From positions 1-64,000 of the forward strand of contig NZ_WSJB01000039.1 of the NCBI RefSeq assembly GCF_009763255.1: a DNA stretch of 64,000 bases. The letters are read 5' to 3'. The stretch comes from Bordetella sp. 02P26C-1 (lineage in GTDB: Bacteria > Pseudomonadota > Gammaproteobacteria > Burkholderiales > Burkholderiaceae_B). The stretch's first letter is position 1. The number at the start of each line of letters is the position of its first letter. Positions 9,227-20,559 of the stretch are shown here, piece by piece. A program made the position numbers and the translations under genes. A model generated the notes under the pieces. That model made no database searches, was not told where the DNA came from, and was given only the letters and a program-made list of their open reading frames with translations.

Positions 9227-9655
9227 GTGTTTCAGGGGAGCAGCGCGCTGACGCTTGATGCCAAGGGGCGGATCTCGATTCCGACCCGGCATCGTGACGC
9301 GCTGATTGCTCAGGCAGAAGGTCGCCTGACCCTGACACGCCATCCCGACGGCTGTTTGTTGGTGTATCCCCGTCCGGAGTGGGAAAAAAAGCGCGAGCAG
9401 ATCGCCGCGTTTCCCATGTCGGCGCGTGCACTGCAGCGGCTGTTGTTGGGCAACGCGCAGGACGTCGAGCTTGATGGTTCCGGCCGCGTGCTCATTGCGC
9501 CTGAACTGCGCAACGCTTCCGGTATGACGCGCGATGTGATGCTGCTCGGTATGGGCACGCACTTCGAGCTGTGGGATGCCGCTTCCCTGGCCCGCCGCGA
9601 GGCGGAAGATTTAGCTCAGGGGATGCCGGACGTGTTGAACCAGTTTTCGTTCTGA
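9227..9655 (+). CDS. mraZ: Transcriptional regulator MraZ
   Basis: A DNA-binding repressor of the division/cell-wall operon with two AbrB-like (SpoVT/AbrB) half domains. The sequence from the chosen start reads [18 protein letters not shown], the classical MraZ opening, and the second half repeats the pattern in [17 protein letters not shown]. The GTG at 9227 is preferred over upstream GTG codons (9203, 9224): it has GGAG 8 bases upstream and gives 142 aa, a usual family length. First gene of the dcw operon; rsmH starts 8 bases after its stop codon. It is probably autoregulated through the repeats in its promoter. Confidence 0.94.
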   Translation: MFQGSSALTLDAKGRISIPTRHRDALIAQAEGRLTLTRHPDGCLLVYPRPEWEKKREQIAAFPMSARALQRLLLGNAQDVELDGSGRVLIAPELRNASGMTRDVMLLGMGTHFELWDAASLARREAEDLAQGMPDVLNQFSF

Positions 9656-9663
9656 AATCAAGT

Positions 9664-10758
9664 ATGGAATTCGAACATCGGCCCGTGCTGCTGGCGCCGA
9701 CGGTGGACGCGTTATTGCAAGCCGACTTCGGCGGCAAGGGTGCGAGCCGGTCGTTGCGGCAGGATGAAGAAGAGGCCGAGGCACAGGCCAACGCGCGCCG
9801 CGAGCGCGGCGTGTTTGTGGACGGCACGTTTGGCCGGGGCGGGCATAGCCGCGAGCTGCTGAGCCGTCTTGGGCCGAATGCTAGGTTGGTGGTGTTCGAT
9901 AAGGACCCGCAAGCGATTGCGGTGGCGACCGAGCTGGCGGCAAACGATGCACGCGTGACGGTGGTGCACGATGGGTTCGCCACGATGCGCGAGTCGCTGG
10001 CCGAACGCGGCATCGAGAAAATCGATGGCGTGATGTTGGATTTAGGGGTGTCTTCGCCCCAGTTGGATGATGCGGGGCGGGGCTTTTCGTTTATGCGCGA
10101 AGGTCCGCTCGATATGCGGATGGATACGACCCGCGGCCCTACGGTCGCGGAATGGCTGGCCGAGGCTGGCGTGGATGAGATGCGGGAGGTCATAGCGGAA
10201 TATGGCGAAGAACGGTTTGCTTTTCAGGTTGCAAAGGCGATTGCTGCTCGCCGCGCAACACGGCCGCTGCGCACCACGCTCGAGCTCGCCGAGTGCGTCG
10301 CCAGCGCCGTCCGCACGCGCGAAAAAGGTCAACATCCGGCCACACGCACGTTTCAAGCTTTACGGATTTACATCAATCGGGAACTCGAAGAGCTCGCGCG
10401 CGCCCTCGCGTCAGCTCTAGAACTGCTTGCCCCGGGGGGGAGGTTGGCGGTGATCAGTTTTCATTCACTTGAAGATCGCATGGTCAAGCAATGCATCGCG
10501 GCGGCCGCGAGGCCGGCTGTCGCGCATGCGCGCTTGCCGCTGCGTGAAAGTGAAATGCCGCAGCCGCTGGTGCGATCCCTCGGGCGGGTGCTGGCCACCG
10601 ATGAGGAAATCGCGGGCAATGCACGCTCGCGTTCGGCCGTGCTGCGCGTGGCCGAGCGGACCACGACGCCGTTGGAAGCCGAAGGCGCAAGCTTTGTGCC
10701 AGCGATGCGCGTGCCGGGCGAAACGCCCAAGCACGGTACGAAGCGGAGGGCGCGTTAA
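9664..10758 (+). CDS. rsmH: 16S rRNA (cytosine1402-N4)-methyltransferase RsmH (MraW)
   Basis: Methylates N4 of C1402 in 16S rRNA using S-adenosylmethionine, tuning the ribosomal P site. Motifs: [14 protein letters not shown] at the start, [15 protein letters not shown] (SAM site), [35 protein letters not shown] and the C-terminal [14 protein letters not shown]. At 364 aa it is longer than the ~313 aa of E. coli, mainly because ~27 charged residues ([19 protein letters not shown] and following) are inserted at residues 18-45. The ATG at 9664 is chosen because the family N-terminus begins there. No clear ribosome-binding site precedes it, so translation may be coupled to mraZ. Its stop codon overlaps the ftsL start. 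Confidence 0.96.
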   Translation: MEFEHRPVLLAPTVDALLQADFGGKGASRSLRQDEEEAEAQANARRERGVFVDGTFGRGGHSRELLSRLGPNARLVVFDKDPQAIAVATELAANDARVTVVHDGFATMRESLAERGIEKIDGVMLDLGVSSPQLDDAGRGFSFMREGPLDMRMDTTRGPTVAEWLAEAGVDEMREVIAEYGEERFAFQVAKAIAARRATRPLRTTLELAECVASAVRTREKGQHPATRTFQALRIYINRELEELARALASALELLAPGGRLAVISFHSLEDRMVKQCIAAAARPAVAHARLPLRESEMPQPLVRSLGRVLATDEEIAGNARSRSAVLRVAERTTTPLEAEGASFVPAMRVPGETPKHGTKRRAR

Positions 10759-11048
10759 TGGCGCGTCTAAGCCTGTTCGCCGCGATCTTGCTGATGTTGT
10801 CGGCCATTTCTCTGGTCACGAGCCGGTATCACTCGCGTCAGCTATTCATTGAGCTGGAACGCAGCAACACCCTTTCGAACACGCTGGACACGGACTGGCG
10901 CCGTTTGCAGCTGGAGCGCGCCGAGTTGGCTCGCAATGCCCGCATCGATCATGCCGCCCGTCAGGATCTGAAGCTGATCCCCATTGCGCCTGAGCGCACG
11001 CTGTATTTGAATCAGTCGCCCGTCGCGGCCAACGGAGGCGCGCAATGA
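10758..11048 (+). CDS. ftsL: Cell division protein FtsL
   Basis: A small bitopic inner-membrane protein of the FtsQLB divisome complex, which links the Z-ring to septal peptidoglycan synthesis. The protein has 96 aa, with a membrane helix near residues 3-20 (LSLFAAILLMLSAISLV), then a periplasmic coiled coil rich in Arg, Glu and Leu (LFIELERSNTL, LDTDWRRLQLERAEL). Identity rests on topology and place between rsmH and ftsI, since FtsL sequence is poorly conserved. Its ATG overlaps the last base of the rsmH stop codon, and its own stop overlaps the ftsI start (ATGA). Confidence 0.9.
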   Translation: MARLSLFAAILLMLSAISLVTSRYHSRQLFIELERSNTLSNTLDTDWRRLQLERAELARNARIDHAARQDLKLIPIAPERTLYLNQSPVAANGGAQ

Positions 11049-12775
11049 AGCGCGTGCCGTTCTTCGACAATCCGGTGCTGCGCGGGCAGCTGCCGACCTG
11101 GCGCGCGCGCTTGGTGCTGGTGTTGTTGATGGCGGGCTTTGTTGTGCTGGCCGGCCGTGCTTTATATCTGCAGGGCCTTTCCACCGAGTTTTTGCAACAG
11201 CAGGGCGAGCGGCGCTACGAGCGCACCCTGACCCTGGCCGCTACGCGCGGCAAGATTCTGGATCGTAATGGCGTGGTGCTGGCCTCGAGCGTGCCGGCGC
11301 GAGCCATCTGGGCCATTCCCGAAGACGCCAAGCCCGCGACGGCCGAGCAGCTGACGCAGTTGGCGAAGCTGCTCGGCTTGTCCGTGGCCGATCTGCGTGG
11401 CCGTCTGTCGGATCTGGATCGCAACTTTGTCTATTTGAAGCGGCAGGTTCCCACGGATCTCGCCGACCAAATTAAAAAACTGGAAATCCCGGGGATTTAT
11501 CAGCAGGCCGAAACGCGCCGCTATTACCCCGATGGTGAAGTCACGGCCCATCTGGTGGGCTTTACGAACGTCGAAGATAAGGGGCAAGAGGGCGTCGAGC
11601 TGACATTCGACAAGCTGCTGTCGGGCACGCCTGGTAGCCGCCGAGTCATTAAAGATCGTTTGGGACGTGTGATCGAGGACGTGCAAGCGGTCACGATGCC
11701 GATTAATGGCCGCGATCTGAGCCTGTCGATCGATGCCCGTCTGCAATACTTGGTTTATCGCGAGTTGACCGAAGCCTTGCAGCGCCACCAGGCCAGCGCG
11801 GCCAGTGCCATCATCATGGACGTGCGCTCGGGCGAAATTCTGGCGATGGCCAGTTTGCCGACTTTCGATCCCAATGACCGCGATAGTTTCCACACGCCCA
11901 ATCTGCGCAATCGGGCGATCACCGATACGTTTGAACCGGGTTCTATCATGAAGCCGTTCACGGCGGCGTTGGCGCTGGACCTGGGGCGGATCACCGAAAG
12001 AACGCAGTTCGAGACGGGCAATGGTTCGTTCCGCTATCAGGGCAGCACGATTCACGACGTGAGTCGCAATGGCACGCTCAATGTGGCCGGGGTGCTGCGC
12101 CGCTCGAGCAACATCGGTATGACGCTGATTGCGGAGAAACTGCAGGCGCGCGAGATGTGGGAGCGCTTTACCGAAATGGGCTTTGGCCGCGCGCCGCAGT
12201 TGGGCTTTCCCGGTGCCGCGCCCGGGCGTCTGCGTCCGTGGGATCGTTGGCGTCTGATCGAAAAGGCTACGATGGCCTACGGCTATGGCCTGTCGGTATC
12301 GTTGTTGCAGGTCGCGCGTGCCTATACCGTGTTCGCGCGGGATGGCGATATGGTGACGCCCACGCTGGTCAAGCGTGACAGCGATCCTACCAGTGTGAAG
12401 ATCTATAGCCCGCAGGTGGCGGCGATGGTGCGCAGCATGCTGGAAGCCTCGGCGGGGCCGGAAGGCGCCAAGGCGGCTCAGGTGCAAGGCTATCGCGTGG
12501 CCGGCAAGAGCGGCACGGCGCGCAAGATCGTGGACGGCCGCTACAGCACGCAACGCTATCGCAGTTCTTTTGTGGGCTTTGCGCCGGTGTCGAATCCGCG
12601 CATCGTTGTCGCAATCTCGATCGATGAGCCCAAGGCGGGCGGGTATTACGGTGGCGCGGTGGCGGCCCCGATTTTTTCAACAATCGTTGGTGGCAGCTTG
12701 CGCGTGATGGGCGTGCAGCCGGATGCGCCGTTTGAGTCGACGATTGTGGCAGGGGTAAAGGAGAGCGCGCGATGA
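11045..12775 (+). CDS. ftsI: Peptidoglycan D,D-transpeptidase FtsI (PBP3)
   Basis: A class B penicillin-binding protein that cross-links septal peptidoglycan; target of beta-lactams such as aztreonam. One membrane helix lies near residues 20-40 (LVLVLLMAGFVVLAGRAL), followed by the non-catalytic pedestal (RGKILDRNGVVLA) and the transpeptidase domain. The three active-site motifs are intact: SIMK with nucleophile Ser300, SSN at 354-356 and KSGT at 488-491. Length (576 aa) is normal. The start overlaps ftsL by four bases and the stop overlaps murE-murF by four, indicating translational coupling. Confidence 0.97.
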   Translation: MKRVPFFDNPVLRGQLPTWRARLVLVLLMAGFVVLAGRALYLQGLSTEFLQQQGERRYERTLTLAATRGKILDRNGVVLASSVPARAIWAIPEDAKPATAEQLTQLAKLLGLSVADLRGRLSDLDRNFVYLKRQVPTDLADQIKKLEIPGIYQQAETRRYYPDGEVTAHLVGFTNVEDKGQEGVELTFDKLLSGTPGSRRVIKDRLGRVIEDVQAVTMPINGRDLSLSIDARLQYLVYRELTEALQRHQASAASAIIMDVRSGEILAMASLPTFDPNDRDSFHTPNLRNRAITDTFEPGSIMKPFTAALALDLGRITERTQFETGNGSFRYQGSTIHDVSRNGTLNVAGVLRRSSNIGMTLIAEKLQAREMWERFTEMGFGRAPQLGFPGAAPGRLRPWDRWRLIEKATMAYGYGLSVSLLQVARAYTVFARDGDMVTPTLVKRDSDPTSVKIYSPQVAAMVRSMLEASAGPEGAKAAQVQGYRVAGKSGTARKIVDGRYSTQRYRSSFVGFAPVSNPRIVVAISIDEPKAGGYYGGAVAAPIFSTIVGGSLRVMGVQPDAPFESTIVAGVKESAR

Positions 12776-15603
12776 ACGCCGTGCAGAACTTGTCGCAGAA
12801 GACCGCCGAGCTGGTGGACTGGCTGCGTGCGCGCGTGGCGGCATCGGCTGACCTGCGGCTGGATTCCCGCGACCTGGTCGCGGGCGATGTGTTTGTGGCC
12901 TGCCCGGGTGGCACGGTCGATGGACGCGACTATATTGCGCGTGCGATCGAGCAAGGCGCGGCGGCCGTGCTGTGCGAGGCGCCGGCGCCGACGGATTTTG
13001 ATGCCGATGCACGCGTGCTCGCGGTGGCGGACCTGCGCGCCGAGCTGGGCGCGTTGGCCGATGAATGGTATGGACGGCCGTCGGCGGCGTTGAGCGTGGT
13101 GGCGGTGACCGGTACTAACGGTAAGACCTCCTGCGCGCGATGGGTCGCGCAAGCGCTCAACGCGGCGGGCAGGCCTTGCGGCACGATAGGTACCCTGGGC
13201 GCGATCTTGCCCGATGGGCGCTCGCTGGGCGGGCACCTGACCACGCCGGATGTGCTGACCGCGCATCGCGTGCTGGCCGCGATGCGGGATGCGGGGGCGA
13301 AGGTCGTCGCGTTGGAAGCCTCGTCCATCGGACTCGATCAGGGGCGCCTGGACGGCGTACGTATCGAGGTCGCGGCGTTTACTAATTTGACGCGTGATCA
13401 CCTGGATTATCACGGGTCGATGACGAAGTATGAGCAGGCCAAGGCGCGCTTGTTTCAGTGGCCGGGGCTGGCAGCGGCAATCATCAACGCGGACGATGCG
13501 GTCGGCGCGCGCTGGTTGCAGTCTTTGCCCGAAGGCCTGGCAATGGGCTATTCGCAGAAAGACACGACGGCCGCTTTCCACGTGCGCGATTTACGGGTGA
13601 CGACGCACGGACACGTCTTTACCTTGGTCGCGCCGGGTGGCGAGGCGCAGATTGTGTCCTCGCTGCTGGGCGAGCATAACGTATCGAATTTGCTGTTGGT
13701 TGCCGGTGTGTTGTCTCGACTGGGATGGTCGTTGGGACAGATCGCCGCTGCGTTGGCCAAGACCCGGCCGGTGGAAGGTCGTCTGCAAGTCGTGACGCCG
13801 TTGATCGGCGCGGCCGATAGCAGCGGTCAAGGGCCGTTGGTCGTAGTGGATTATTCGCATACGCCCGATTCGTTGGCGCGGGCGTTGACTGCCCTGCGTG
13901 GCGTGGCGCAGGCGCGTGGCGGCGAGCTGATTTGCCTGTTTGGGTGCGGCGGCGAGCGTGATGCGGGCAAGCGTCCGGTCATGGGTGGGATTGCCGCCGA
14001 ACTGGCCGATCGAGTGACGGTGTCCAGCGATAACCCGCGCGGCGAATCGCCCGACGCGATCATCGCGCAGATTCTTTCGGGTGTGCCGTCGAATGCGAGC
14101 CTGACCGTCCAGGCGGATCGCGCGATGGCCATCATGCAGACCGTGTGGGCCGCGCGTACCGAAGACGTGATCCTGCTGGCTGGCAAAGGCCATGAGACCT
14201 ATCAGGAAGTGGCGGGAGTGAAGTCGCCTTTCGACGATAGGGAGTGGGCGAGGCTCGCGCTGCTGCTGCCTCGTGTCGCCGGCTTGTCCACCGATACGCG
14301 CCGGATTGGAGCGAATGAGCTATTCCTGGCGCTGGCCGGGGAGAATTTCGACGGGCATGACTATTTGACGCAAGCTCAGCAAGCTGGGGCTTGTGCCGCC
14401 GTCGTGGCGCATCCTGTTGCGGAAGTCTCACTGCCGCAAATCGTGGTGGGTGATACCCGACTGGCATTGATGCGCATTGGCGCGGCTTGGCGTTCGCGGT
14501 TTTCGCTGCCGGTAGTGGGCGTGGTGGGCAGCAATGGCAAAACCACGACCAAGGAAATGATTTCCGCTGTGCTGGCGCAATGGCAGGGGGAATCCGGTCG
14601 TCTTGCGACCGCGGGGAATTTCAATAACGACATCGGTGTGCCGTTGACGCTGTTGCGTCTGCGACCGGAGCATCGTGCGGCCGTGTTCGAGCTGGGCATG
14701 AACCATCCCGGCGAGATCGCTGTGTTGGCGAAAATGGCCGCGCCTTCGGTGGCCGTGATCACCAACGCGCAGCGTGAGCATCAGGAGTTCATGCATTCGG
14801 TTGAGGCGGTCGCGCGTGAGAACGGCATGGTGATCGAAGCCCTGCCCGACGATGGCGTGGCCGTGTTTCCGGGAGATGACGCGCATTGCGCCATTTGGGA
14901 AGAACAGGCGGGCGCGAGACGCGTGCTGCGGTTTGGCTTGCAGGCGGGTCTGGATATTTACGCCGAAGACATTGCGGCGACTGCGCAAGGGTCGCGTTGC
15001 CGCGTGGTCACGCCGGCTGGCGTCGCGGATTTGACGCTGCCCGTGCCCGGTTTGCACAACGTACGTAATGCGCTGGCCGCGATAGGCGCTGCCTTGGCGG
15101 CGGGTGCGACGCTGGATGATGCAGTGCGTGCGCTCGAAAGCTTCAGCGCGGTCGCAGGGCGCATGCAGCGGCATGTGCTGGCGGATGGATCGACGCTGAT
15201 CGATGACACCTATAACGCCAATCCGGATTCGGTGCGTGCGGCGATTGATGTGCTGGCTCAGTTGCCCGCGCCGCGTGCGTTGGTCTTGGGTGATATGGGC
15301 GAAGTCGGCGATAACGGTCCGGCGATGCATCGCGAAGTGGGTGAGTATGCCCGCTCGATGGGCATCGATGCGCTGTATACGCTGGGTGAGGCCAGTCGCG
15401 AAAGCGCGGCGGCGTTTGGCGAAGGTGCGCAGGCATGTGCCAGCGTGGAAGAGATTTTGGTGGCGCTGCGCACACTGCGCGCAGCGAGTGTGTTGGTGAA
15501 AGGTTCGCGCTTTATGCGCATGGAGCGGGTGGTGAAGCAGCTGTCGACGGACAATAACAACAAGATGACGGCAGGTCGCCAGGGGGACACCCATGCTGCT
15601 TGA
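12772..15603 (+). CDS. murE/murF: MurE-MurF fusion: two Mur ligases in one chain (943 aa)
   Basis: One uninterrupted reading frame carries two cytoplasmic amino-acid ligases. Residues 1-~495 are MurE, which adds meso-diaminopimelate to UDP-MurNAc-L-Ala-D-Glu: ATP loop GTNGKT (114-119) and the DAP-selecting motif DNPR (420-423). Residues ~500-943 are MurF, which adds D-Ala-D-Ala: it opens with [21 protein letters not shown] and has ATP loop GSNGKT (586-591) and [10 protein letters not shown]. Each half is near the length of the free enzyme and no stop or frameshift separates them, so this is a real fusion. Fused MurE-MurF is known in Bordetella. The fusion would carry the tripeptide product straight to the next ligase. 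Four-base overlap with ftsI; overlaps mraY by 11 bases. Confidence 0.97.
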   Translation: MNAVQNLSQKTAELVDWLRARVAASADLRLDSRDLVAGDVFVACPGGTVDGRDYIARAIEQGAAAVLCEAPAPTDFDADARVLAVADLRAELGALADEWYGRPSAALSVVAVTGTNGKTSCARWVAQALNAAGRPCGTIGTLGAILPDGRSLGGHLTTPDVLTAHRVLAAMRDAGAKVVALEASSIGLDQGRLDGVRIEVAAFTNLTRDHLDYHGSMTKYEQAKARLFQWPGLAAAIINADDAVGARWLQSLPEGLAMGYSQKDTTAAFHVRDLRVTTHGHVFTLVAPGGEAQIVSSLLGEHNVSNLLLVAGVLSRLGWSLGQIAAALAKTRPVEGRLQVVTPLIGAADSSGQGPLVVVDYSHTPDSLARALTALRGVAQARGGELICLFGCGGERDAGKRPVMGGIAAELADRVTVSSDNPRGESPDAIIAQILSGVPSNASLTVQADRAMAIMQTVWAARTEDVILLAGKGHETYQEVAGVKSPFDDREWARLALLLPRVAGLSTDTRRIGANELFLALAGENFDGHDYLTQAQQAGACAAVVAHPVAEVSLPQIVVGDTRLALMRIGAAWRSRFSLPVVGVVGSNGKTTTKEMISAVLAQWQGESGRLATAGNFNNDIGVPLTLLRLRPEHRAAVFELGMNHPGEIAVLAKMAAPSVAVITNAQREHQEFMHSVEAVARENGMVIEALPDDGVAVFPGDDAHCAIWEEQAGARRVLRFGLQAGLDIYAEDIAATAQGSRCRVVTPAGVADLTLPVPGLHNVRNALAAIGAALAAGATLDDAVRALESFSAVAGRMQRHVLADGSTLIDDTYNANPDSVRAAIDVLAQLPAPRALVLGDMGEVGDNGPAMHREVGEYARSMGIDALYTLGEASRESAAAFGEGAQACASVEEILVALRTLRAASVLVKGSRFMRMERVVKQLSTDNNNKMTAGRQGDTHAA

Positions 15604-16762
15604 GATCGCCCGCTGGCTATCCGACGATGTGCGCGCGATTGGCGTGCTGGAATACATCACAATGCGCGCGGTGCTGGCCTGCGCGACCGCTTTGTTGATT
15701 GGTTTGGTGGCGGGCCCGCGTGTGATCCGCAAGCTGACCGCAATGAAGATCGGCCAGGCCGTGCGCGCCTACGGCCCGGAATCGCATTTGGTCAAAAACG
15801 GCACGCCCACGATGGGCGGTGCCTTGATTCTGATCTCGATCGCGATCAGTACCTTGCTGTGGGCCGATTGGACGAACCGGTTCGTCTGGGTGGTGTTAAT
15901 GGTGACGTTCGGATTCGGCTGGATCGGCTGGGCGGACGACTATCGCAAGGTCGTGCATCGGGATCCGGAAGGCATGCCGGCGCGGCAGAAATTCTTCTGG
16001 CAGGCCACCATCGGCATGGTGGCCGCGGTGTATCTGGCTTTCGCGGTATCGGCGCCCGCCAATGCTGAACTGTGGCCGCTGTTCCGGGATTGGGTGGCGA
16101 GCGGTTTCACGATGCCATTGCCGACGCGTGCGGATCTGATCGTGCCGTTCTTTAAATCGGTGAGCTATCCGCTGGGTGTGCTGGGTTTCGTGGCGCTGAC
16201 CTGGGCGGTCATCGTGGGGACGAGTAACGCGGTCAATCTGACCGATGGCCTGGATGGTCTGGCGATCATGCCTACCGTGATGGTGGGTAGCGCGCTGGGC
16301 ATTTTTGCGTATGTCGTGGGCCGCGTCGATTATTCGAAGTACTTGCTGTTTCCCTACATTCCGGGGGCGGCGGAGCTCATGGTGCTGTGCGCCGCGATTG
16401 GCGGAGCGGGGCTGGCGTTCCTATGGTTCAACGCCTATCCCGCCCAGGTATTCATGGGAGATGTGGGCGCCTTGGCCTTGGGTGGTGCGCTCGGCACGAT
16501 CGCGGTGATTGTGCGTCAGGAAATCGTGCTCTTCATCATGGGCGGTGTGTTCGTGGTGGAGACGCTGTCGGTCATGGTGCAGGTGACTTGGTTCAAGTAC
16601 ACCAAACGTAAATATGGACAAGGCCGGCGGATATTCCGAATGGCCCCGTTGCATCACCATTTTGAAGTCGGCGGCTGGAAGGAAACTCAAGTCGTCGTGC
16701 GTTTTTGGATCATCACCATGATGCTGGTGTTGATCGGTTTATCCACATTGAAGTTGCGATGA
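15593..16762 (+). CDS. mraY: Phospho-N-acetylmuramoyl-pentapeptide transferase MraY
   Basis: An integral membrane enzyme that transfers phospho-MurNAc-pentapeptide from UDP to undecaprenyl phosphate, giving lipid I. The 389 aa protein has about ten membrane helices. Family signatures seen: [11 protein letters not shown], the Asp-rich [20 protein letters not shown] and the C-terminal MAPLHHHFE histidine motif near the active site. The ATG lies inside the end of murE-murF. The stop overlaps the murD start (ATGA). Confidence 0.97.
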   Translation: MLLEIARWLSDDVRAIGVLEYITMRAVLACATALLIGLVAGPRVIRKLTAMKIGQAVRAYGPESHLVKNGTPTMGGALILISIAISTLLWADWTNRFVWVVLMVTFGFGWIGWADDYRKVVHRDPEGMPARQKFFWQATIGMVAAVYLAFAVSAPANAELWPLFRDWVASGFTMPLPTRADLIVPFFKSVSYPLGVLGFVALTWAVIVGTSNAVNLTDGLDGLAIMPTVMVGSALGIFAYVVGRVDYSKYLLFPYIPGAAELMVLCAAIGGAGLAFLWFNAYPAQVFMGDVGALALGGALGTIAVIVRQEIVLFIMGGVFVVETLSVMVQVTWFKYTKRKYGQGRRIFRMAPLHHHFEVGGWKETQVVVRFWIITMMLVLIGLSTLKLR

Positions 16763-18294
16763 ATAGTTCTGTCACCCCTCGCGCGGATTCCCCGCTCGTC
16801 TTGATCCTCGGATTAGGCGAGACGGGCGCGGCTGCGGCCCGCTGGTGCGCCCGGCAGGGCGCGGCCCTGCGCGTGGCGGATACGCGCGCCGAGCCGGGCG
16901 GCTTGGCGGCGTTGCGCTCGGCCTTGGCCGACTCTGGCGCGCAGGTCGATTACCGCCTCGGTTGCGGCGAGGTGTTCGAGGCGAATTTGCTCGATGGCGT
17001 GAGCCAGCTCGTGCTCAGTCCTGGCCTCGCGCCCAATCAGGCTCCGGCCCAGGCGCTGCTCGCGCAGGCGGCCGAACGCGGTATCGAGGTGGTGGGCGAG
17101 ATCGAGTTGTTCGCCCGCGCACTGGCGGATCTGGCCACATCGCGTGACTATCATCCTCGCGTGCTCGCGGTGACCGGCACCAACGGGAAAACCACGGTGA
17201 CCGCGATGACACGGCAACTTGTCGAGGCGGGCGGCTTTACTGCGCGCGCGGCGGGCAATATCAGCCCGGCGGCATTGACGGCGTTGATGCAGGCGCTGGA
17301 TGAAGACGATTTGCCGCAGGTATGGGTACTGGAGCTGTCGAGCTTCCAACTGGAAACCACGCGTAGCCTCGCACCCGATGCCGCGACCGTACTCAATGTC
17401 ACCCAGGATCATCTGGACTGGCACGGTGGCATGGAGGCTTACGCCCGGGCAAAAGCCCGATTGTTCGAACTCGCGCGCGTGGCGATCGTCAACCGCGATG
17501 ATCCGATCGTGGCGAAGATGGTGCCCTCGTTGACGGCGTTGAACGTGCGCACGTTCGGCCGCGAGATGCCGGAGCTGGTCGGCGATGCAGGCCTGGATCT
17601 GAATCAGGGCATGGCTTGGCTGGTGGTGTCCGAATCCACCGATTTCGACGACCAGGCCGCGCCGGTCCGGCGCAAAAAGAATGCTCCACCGCCCGAACGC
17701 GCGGCCGGGCGCATGAGCCGCCTGATGCCGATGGATGCGTTGCGCATTCGCGGCATGCATAACGCTTTGAACGCCTTGGCGGCGTTGCAGCTTGCACGCG
17801 TGCTGGATATAGGCTGGGGACCGATGTTGCGCGCCCTGCGCGAATATTCGGGTGAACCGCATCGCGCCGCCTTTGTGCGCACGATAGGCGGGGTGGACTA
17901 TATCAATGACAGCAAGGGCACCAATGTTGGCGCCACCGTGGCGGCATTGGAAGGATTGGGTCAGCCCGTGGTATTGATTGCGGGCGGGCTGGGTAAGGGC
18001 CAAGACTTTTCGCCCCTGTCGCCCGTCGTGGCGCGTTATGCGCGCGCGGTGGTGTTGATCGGCACGGACGGACCCGAGATCGCGCGCGCGTTGGAGGAAA
18101 CGGGTGTGCCTTGCGTGATGGCGCAAGACATGCGCGAAGCCGTGCGCCACAGCGCCGAGTTGGCAGAGCCGGGCGATGCCGTGCTGCTGTCGCCGGCTTG
18201 CGCCAGTATGGATATGTTCCGCAATTATCCGCACCGCGGCGCGGTGTTCGTCGAAGAGGTCGAAGACCTCGCGCGTGATCGGGGTGAGGTCTGA
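16759..18294 (+). CDS. murD: UDP-N-acetylmuramoylalanine--D-glutamate ligase MurD
   Basis: Adds D-glutamate to UDP-MurNAc-L-alanine in the cytoplasm. The N-terminal Rossmann-like domain reads [20 protein letters not shown], the central ATP domain has GTNGKTT and the C-terminal ligase domain contains [15 protein letters not shown] and [12 protein letters not shown]. At 511 aa it is longer than the ~440 aa of E. coli MurD, partly because of a polar stretch around residues 285-320 ([22 protein letters not shown]), probably a surface loop. The ATG at 16759 is chosen because it overlaps the mraY stop in the ATGA pattern and begins the conserved domain correctly. Confidence 0.96.
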   Translation: MNSSVTPRADSPLVLILGLGETGAAAARWCARQGAALRVADTRAEPGGLAALRSALADSGAQVDYRLGCGEVFEANLLDGVSQLVLSPGLAPNQAPAQALLAQAAERGIEVVGEIELFARALADLATSRDYHPRVLAVTGTNGKTTVTAMTRQLVEAGGFTARAAGNISPAALTALMQALDEDDLPQVWVLELSSFQLETTRSLAPDAATVLNVTQDHLDWHGGMEAYARAKARLFELARVAIVNRDDPIVAKMVPSLTALNVRTFGREMPELVGDAGLDLNQGMAWLVVSESTDFDDQAAPVRRKKNAPPPERAAGRMSRLMPMDALRIRGMHNALNALAALQLARVLDIGWGPMLRALREYSGEPHRAAFVRTIGGVDYINDSKGTNVGATVAALEGLGQPVVLIAGGLGKGQDFSPLSPVVARYARAVVLIGTDGPEIARALEETGVPCVMAQDMREAVRHSAELAEPGDAVLLSPACASMDMFRNYPHRGAVFVEEVEDLARDRGEV

Positions 18295-18295
18295 C

Positions 18296-19489
18296 ATGAG
18301 TCTCTTCGCCGACCTCACCACTAGCGTCAATGCCGTTCGTCCCGGCCGCACCCGCATGCGCAATTACGATGCGCCGCTCGTGCTGGCGGCGACGACGTTG
18401 TTGCTGCTGGGTCTGCTGATGGTGTATTCGGCGTCGATCGCGCTGGCCGATGGCCCGCGTTACGCGTCTTACGGTCGTTTTTACTTTGTGATCCGTCATG
18501 GGCTGTTCCTGTCGGCTGGCTTGATTGCCGGCGCGGTTGTGTTGTCCATGCCGATCCGTTTCTGGCAACGCATGGCGGTGCCGGGCTTTATTGTGTCGCT
18601 GATTCTGTTGGTGGCTGTGTTGATTCCGGGCATTGGCCGCGAAGTCAACGGCGCGCACCGGTGGATCCCGCTGGGGCCGTTGAATTTTCAGCCCTCGGAG
18701 CTGATGAAGCTATGTGGCTTGCTGTACGCGGCGGACTATACGGTGCGCAAGCAGGAATACATGCAGTCGTTCTCGCGCGGCTTTTTGCCGATGGCATTCG
18801 CCTTGGGCGGCGTGGGCTTGCTGTTGCTGCTGGAGCCGGATTTGGGCGCCTTTATCGTGATCGTGGCGATTGCGGTTGGCATTCTGTTCGTGGGCGGCAT
18901 CAACGGTAAGTATTTCAGCAGTCTGGCCGCCGTGATGGTGGGAACGTTCCTCGCGCTCATCTGGTTGTCGCCGTGGCGTCGCGCGCGTTTGTTCGCGTAT
19001 CTGGATCCCTGGAATGAGGCCAACGCGTATGGCAGCGCCTATCAGTTGTCGCACTCCTTGATCGCACTGGGGCGCGGCGAATGGTTTGGCGTGGGCCTGG
19101 GCGCCAGTGTGGAGAAACTGCACTATCTGCCCGAGGCGCATACGGACTTTCTGATGGCCGTGGTGGGCGAAGAGCTGGGATTCGTCGGCGTCGTGCTGGT
19201 CTTGTGTCTGTTCGCCGTAGTGGTCTACCGTGGTTTCGATATTGGACGTCAGGCGATTGCGATGGAGCGGACCTTTGCGGGTCTCGTGGCACAAGGCGTG
19301 GCGATCTGGATTGGGGTGCAAGCGTTCATCAATATGGGCGTGTGCCTCGGGCTGCTGCCCACCAAGGGTTTGACACTGCCGTTGATGAGCTATGGCGGTT
19401 CGGGTGTCGTGATGAATCTGTGCGCGCTCGCGATGCTGCTGCGCGTGGATATCGAGAATCGCATCATGATGAGAGGGGGGCGAGTATGA
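18296..19489 (+). CDS. ftsW: Septal peptidoglycan glycosyltransferase FtsW
   Basis: A SEDS-family membrane protein that polymerises lipid II at the septum together with FtsI. The 397 aa protein has about ten membrane helices. SEDS signatures: MVYSAS in the first helix, [23 protein letters not shown] with the conserved acidic residue, the loop HTDF, and the C-terminal [10 protein letters not shown]. The start at 18296, one base after the murD stop, is chosen because it begins the conserved N-terminus. The stop overlaps the murG start by four bases. Confidence 0.96.
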   Translation: MSLFADLTTSVNAVRPGRTRMRNYDAPLVLAATTLLLLGLLMVYSASIALADGPRYASYGRFYFVIRHGLFLSAGLIAGAVVLSMPIRFWQRMAVPGFIVSLILLVAVLIPGIGREVNGAHRWIPLGPLNFQPSELMKLCGLLYAADYTVRKQEYMQSFSRGFLPMAFALGGVGLLLLLEPDLGAFIVIVAIAVGILFVGGINGKYFSSLAAVMVGTFLALIWLSPWRRARLFAYLDPWNEANAYGSAYQLSHSLIALGRGEWFGVGLGASVEKLHYLPEAHTDFLMAVVGEELGFVGVVLVLCLFAVVVYRGFDIGRQAIAMERTFAGLVAQGVAIWIGVQAFINMGVCLGLLPTKGLTLPLMSYGGSGVVMNLCALAMLLRVDIENRIMMRGGRV

Positions 19490-20559
19490 CGGCGCCTACG
19501 ATACTCATCATGGCGGGTGGCACGGGCGGACACATCATGCCGGGCCTGGCGGTCGCGCAAGTGCTGCTCGATCGGGGCTGGCGCGTGTTGTGGCTGGGTA
19601 ATCCGGACAAGATGGAAGGGCGCCTCGTGCCCGCGCGCGGCATCGAGCTCGTGCCCATGCAGTTCCAAGGCGTGCGTGGCCGTGGCGCGACGGCGTTGAT
19701 CAAACTGCCGTTCTTGCTGGCCCGTGCGGGATTGCAGGCATGGCAGCGGCTGTCGCAGGTTCGTCCGGATGTGGTGCTGGGTATGGGCGGCTATGTAGCC
19801 TTTCCCGGCGGCATGGTGGCCTCCCTGCGCGGCGTGCCTCTGGTCGTACACGAGCAGAATGCCGTGGCCGGGACCGCGAATCGCTGGCTGGCAAAGCGCG
19901 CGCGTCGCGTCTTGAGCGGCTTTCCGAATGTGTTGCCGCGTGGTGAGGTGCTTGGTAATCCGGTGCGCGCCGATCTGTGTGAACTGCCAGCGCCCGATGA
20001 GCGTTATGCGACCCGTAACGGGCCTCTGCGCGTGTTGGTCGTGGGCGGTAGCCTCGGCGCTCAGGCGCTGAACACGGTGTTGCCCAAGGCACTGGCTTTG
20101 ATGTCGCCGCACACGCGACCCGAGGTCACGCATCAAGCGGGCGAGCAGCATTTGCAGGCTTTGCGCGACGGATACACACAGGCCGGTGTGCAAGCCGATT
20201 GCCGCGCCTTCATCGACGACATGGCCGCAGCGATGGCGCAGGCCGATCTGTTGATCTGCCGTGCCGGCGCGATGACGGTGGCCGAGGTCGCGGCGGCGGG
20301 CGTGGCGGCGCTATTCGTGCCGTTTCCGCATGCCATCGATGATCACCAGACCGCCAATGCGCGTTTCCTAAGTGACGTGCAGGCCGCGTGGCTGTGCCAA
20401 CAAACTGAATTGACGCCTGAGTGGCTCGCCGAATGGCTGGGTCAGCGCACGCGTTCCGAACTCCAGTCCGTCGCACAACGGGCGCGTCTGCACGCGCGTC
20501 CGCAAGCGGCGGCAGATATAGCCGACGTCTGCGTCGAAGCAGCGAGGCGAGCATCATGA
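19486..20559 (+). CDS. murG: Lipid II synthase MurG (UDP-GlcNAc transferase)
   Basis: A peripheral inner-membrane glycosyltransferase (GT28) that adds GlcNAc to lipid I, giving lipid II. The protein (357 aa) has the N-terminal glycine-rich loop [42 protein letters not shown] and the C-terminal UDP-GlcNAc site with [10 protein letters not shown] and [15 protein letters not shown], which match the MurG family. The ATG at 19486 overlaps the ftsW stop. MurG is thought to scaffold the cytoplasmic Mur enzymes in Bordetella, which fits its place in the middle of this operon. Confidence 0.97.
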   Translation: MTAPTILIMAGGTGGHIMPGLAVAQVLLDRGWRVLWLGNPDKMEGRLVPARGIELVPMQFQGVRGRGATALIKLPFLLARAGLQAWQRLSQVRPDVVLGMGGYVAFPGGMVASLRGVPLVVHEQNAVAGTANRWLAKRARRVLSGFPNVLPRGEVLGNPVRADLCELPAPDERYATRNGPLRVLVVGGSLGAQALNTVLPKALALMSPHTRPEVTHQAGEQHLQALRDGYTQAGVQADCRAFIDDMAAAMAQADLLICRAGAMTVAEVAAAGVAALFVPFPHAIDDHQTANARFLSDVQAAWLCQQTELTPEWLAEWLGQRTRSELQSVAQRARLHARPQAAADIADVCVEAARRAS

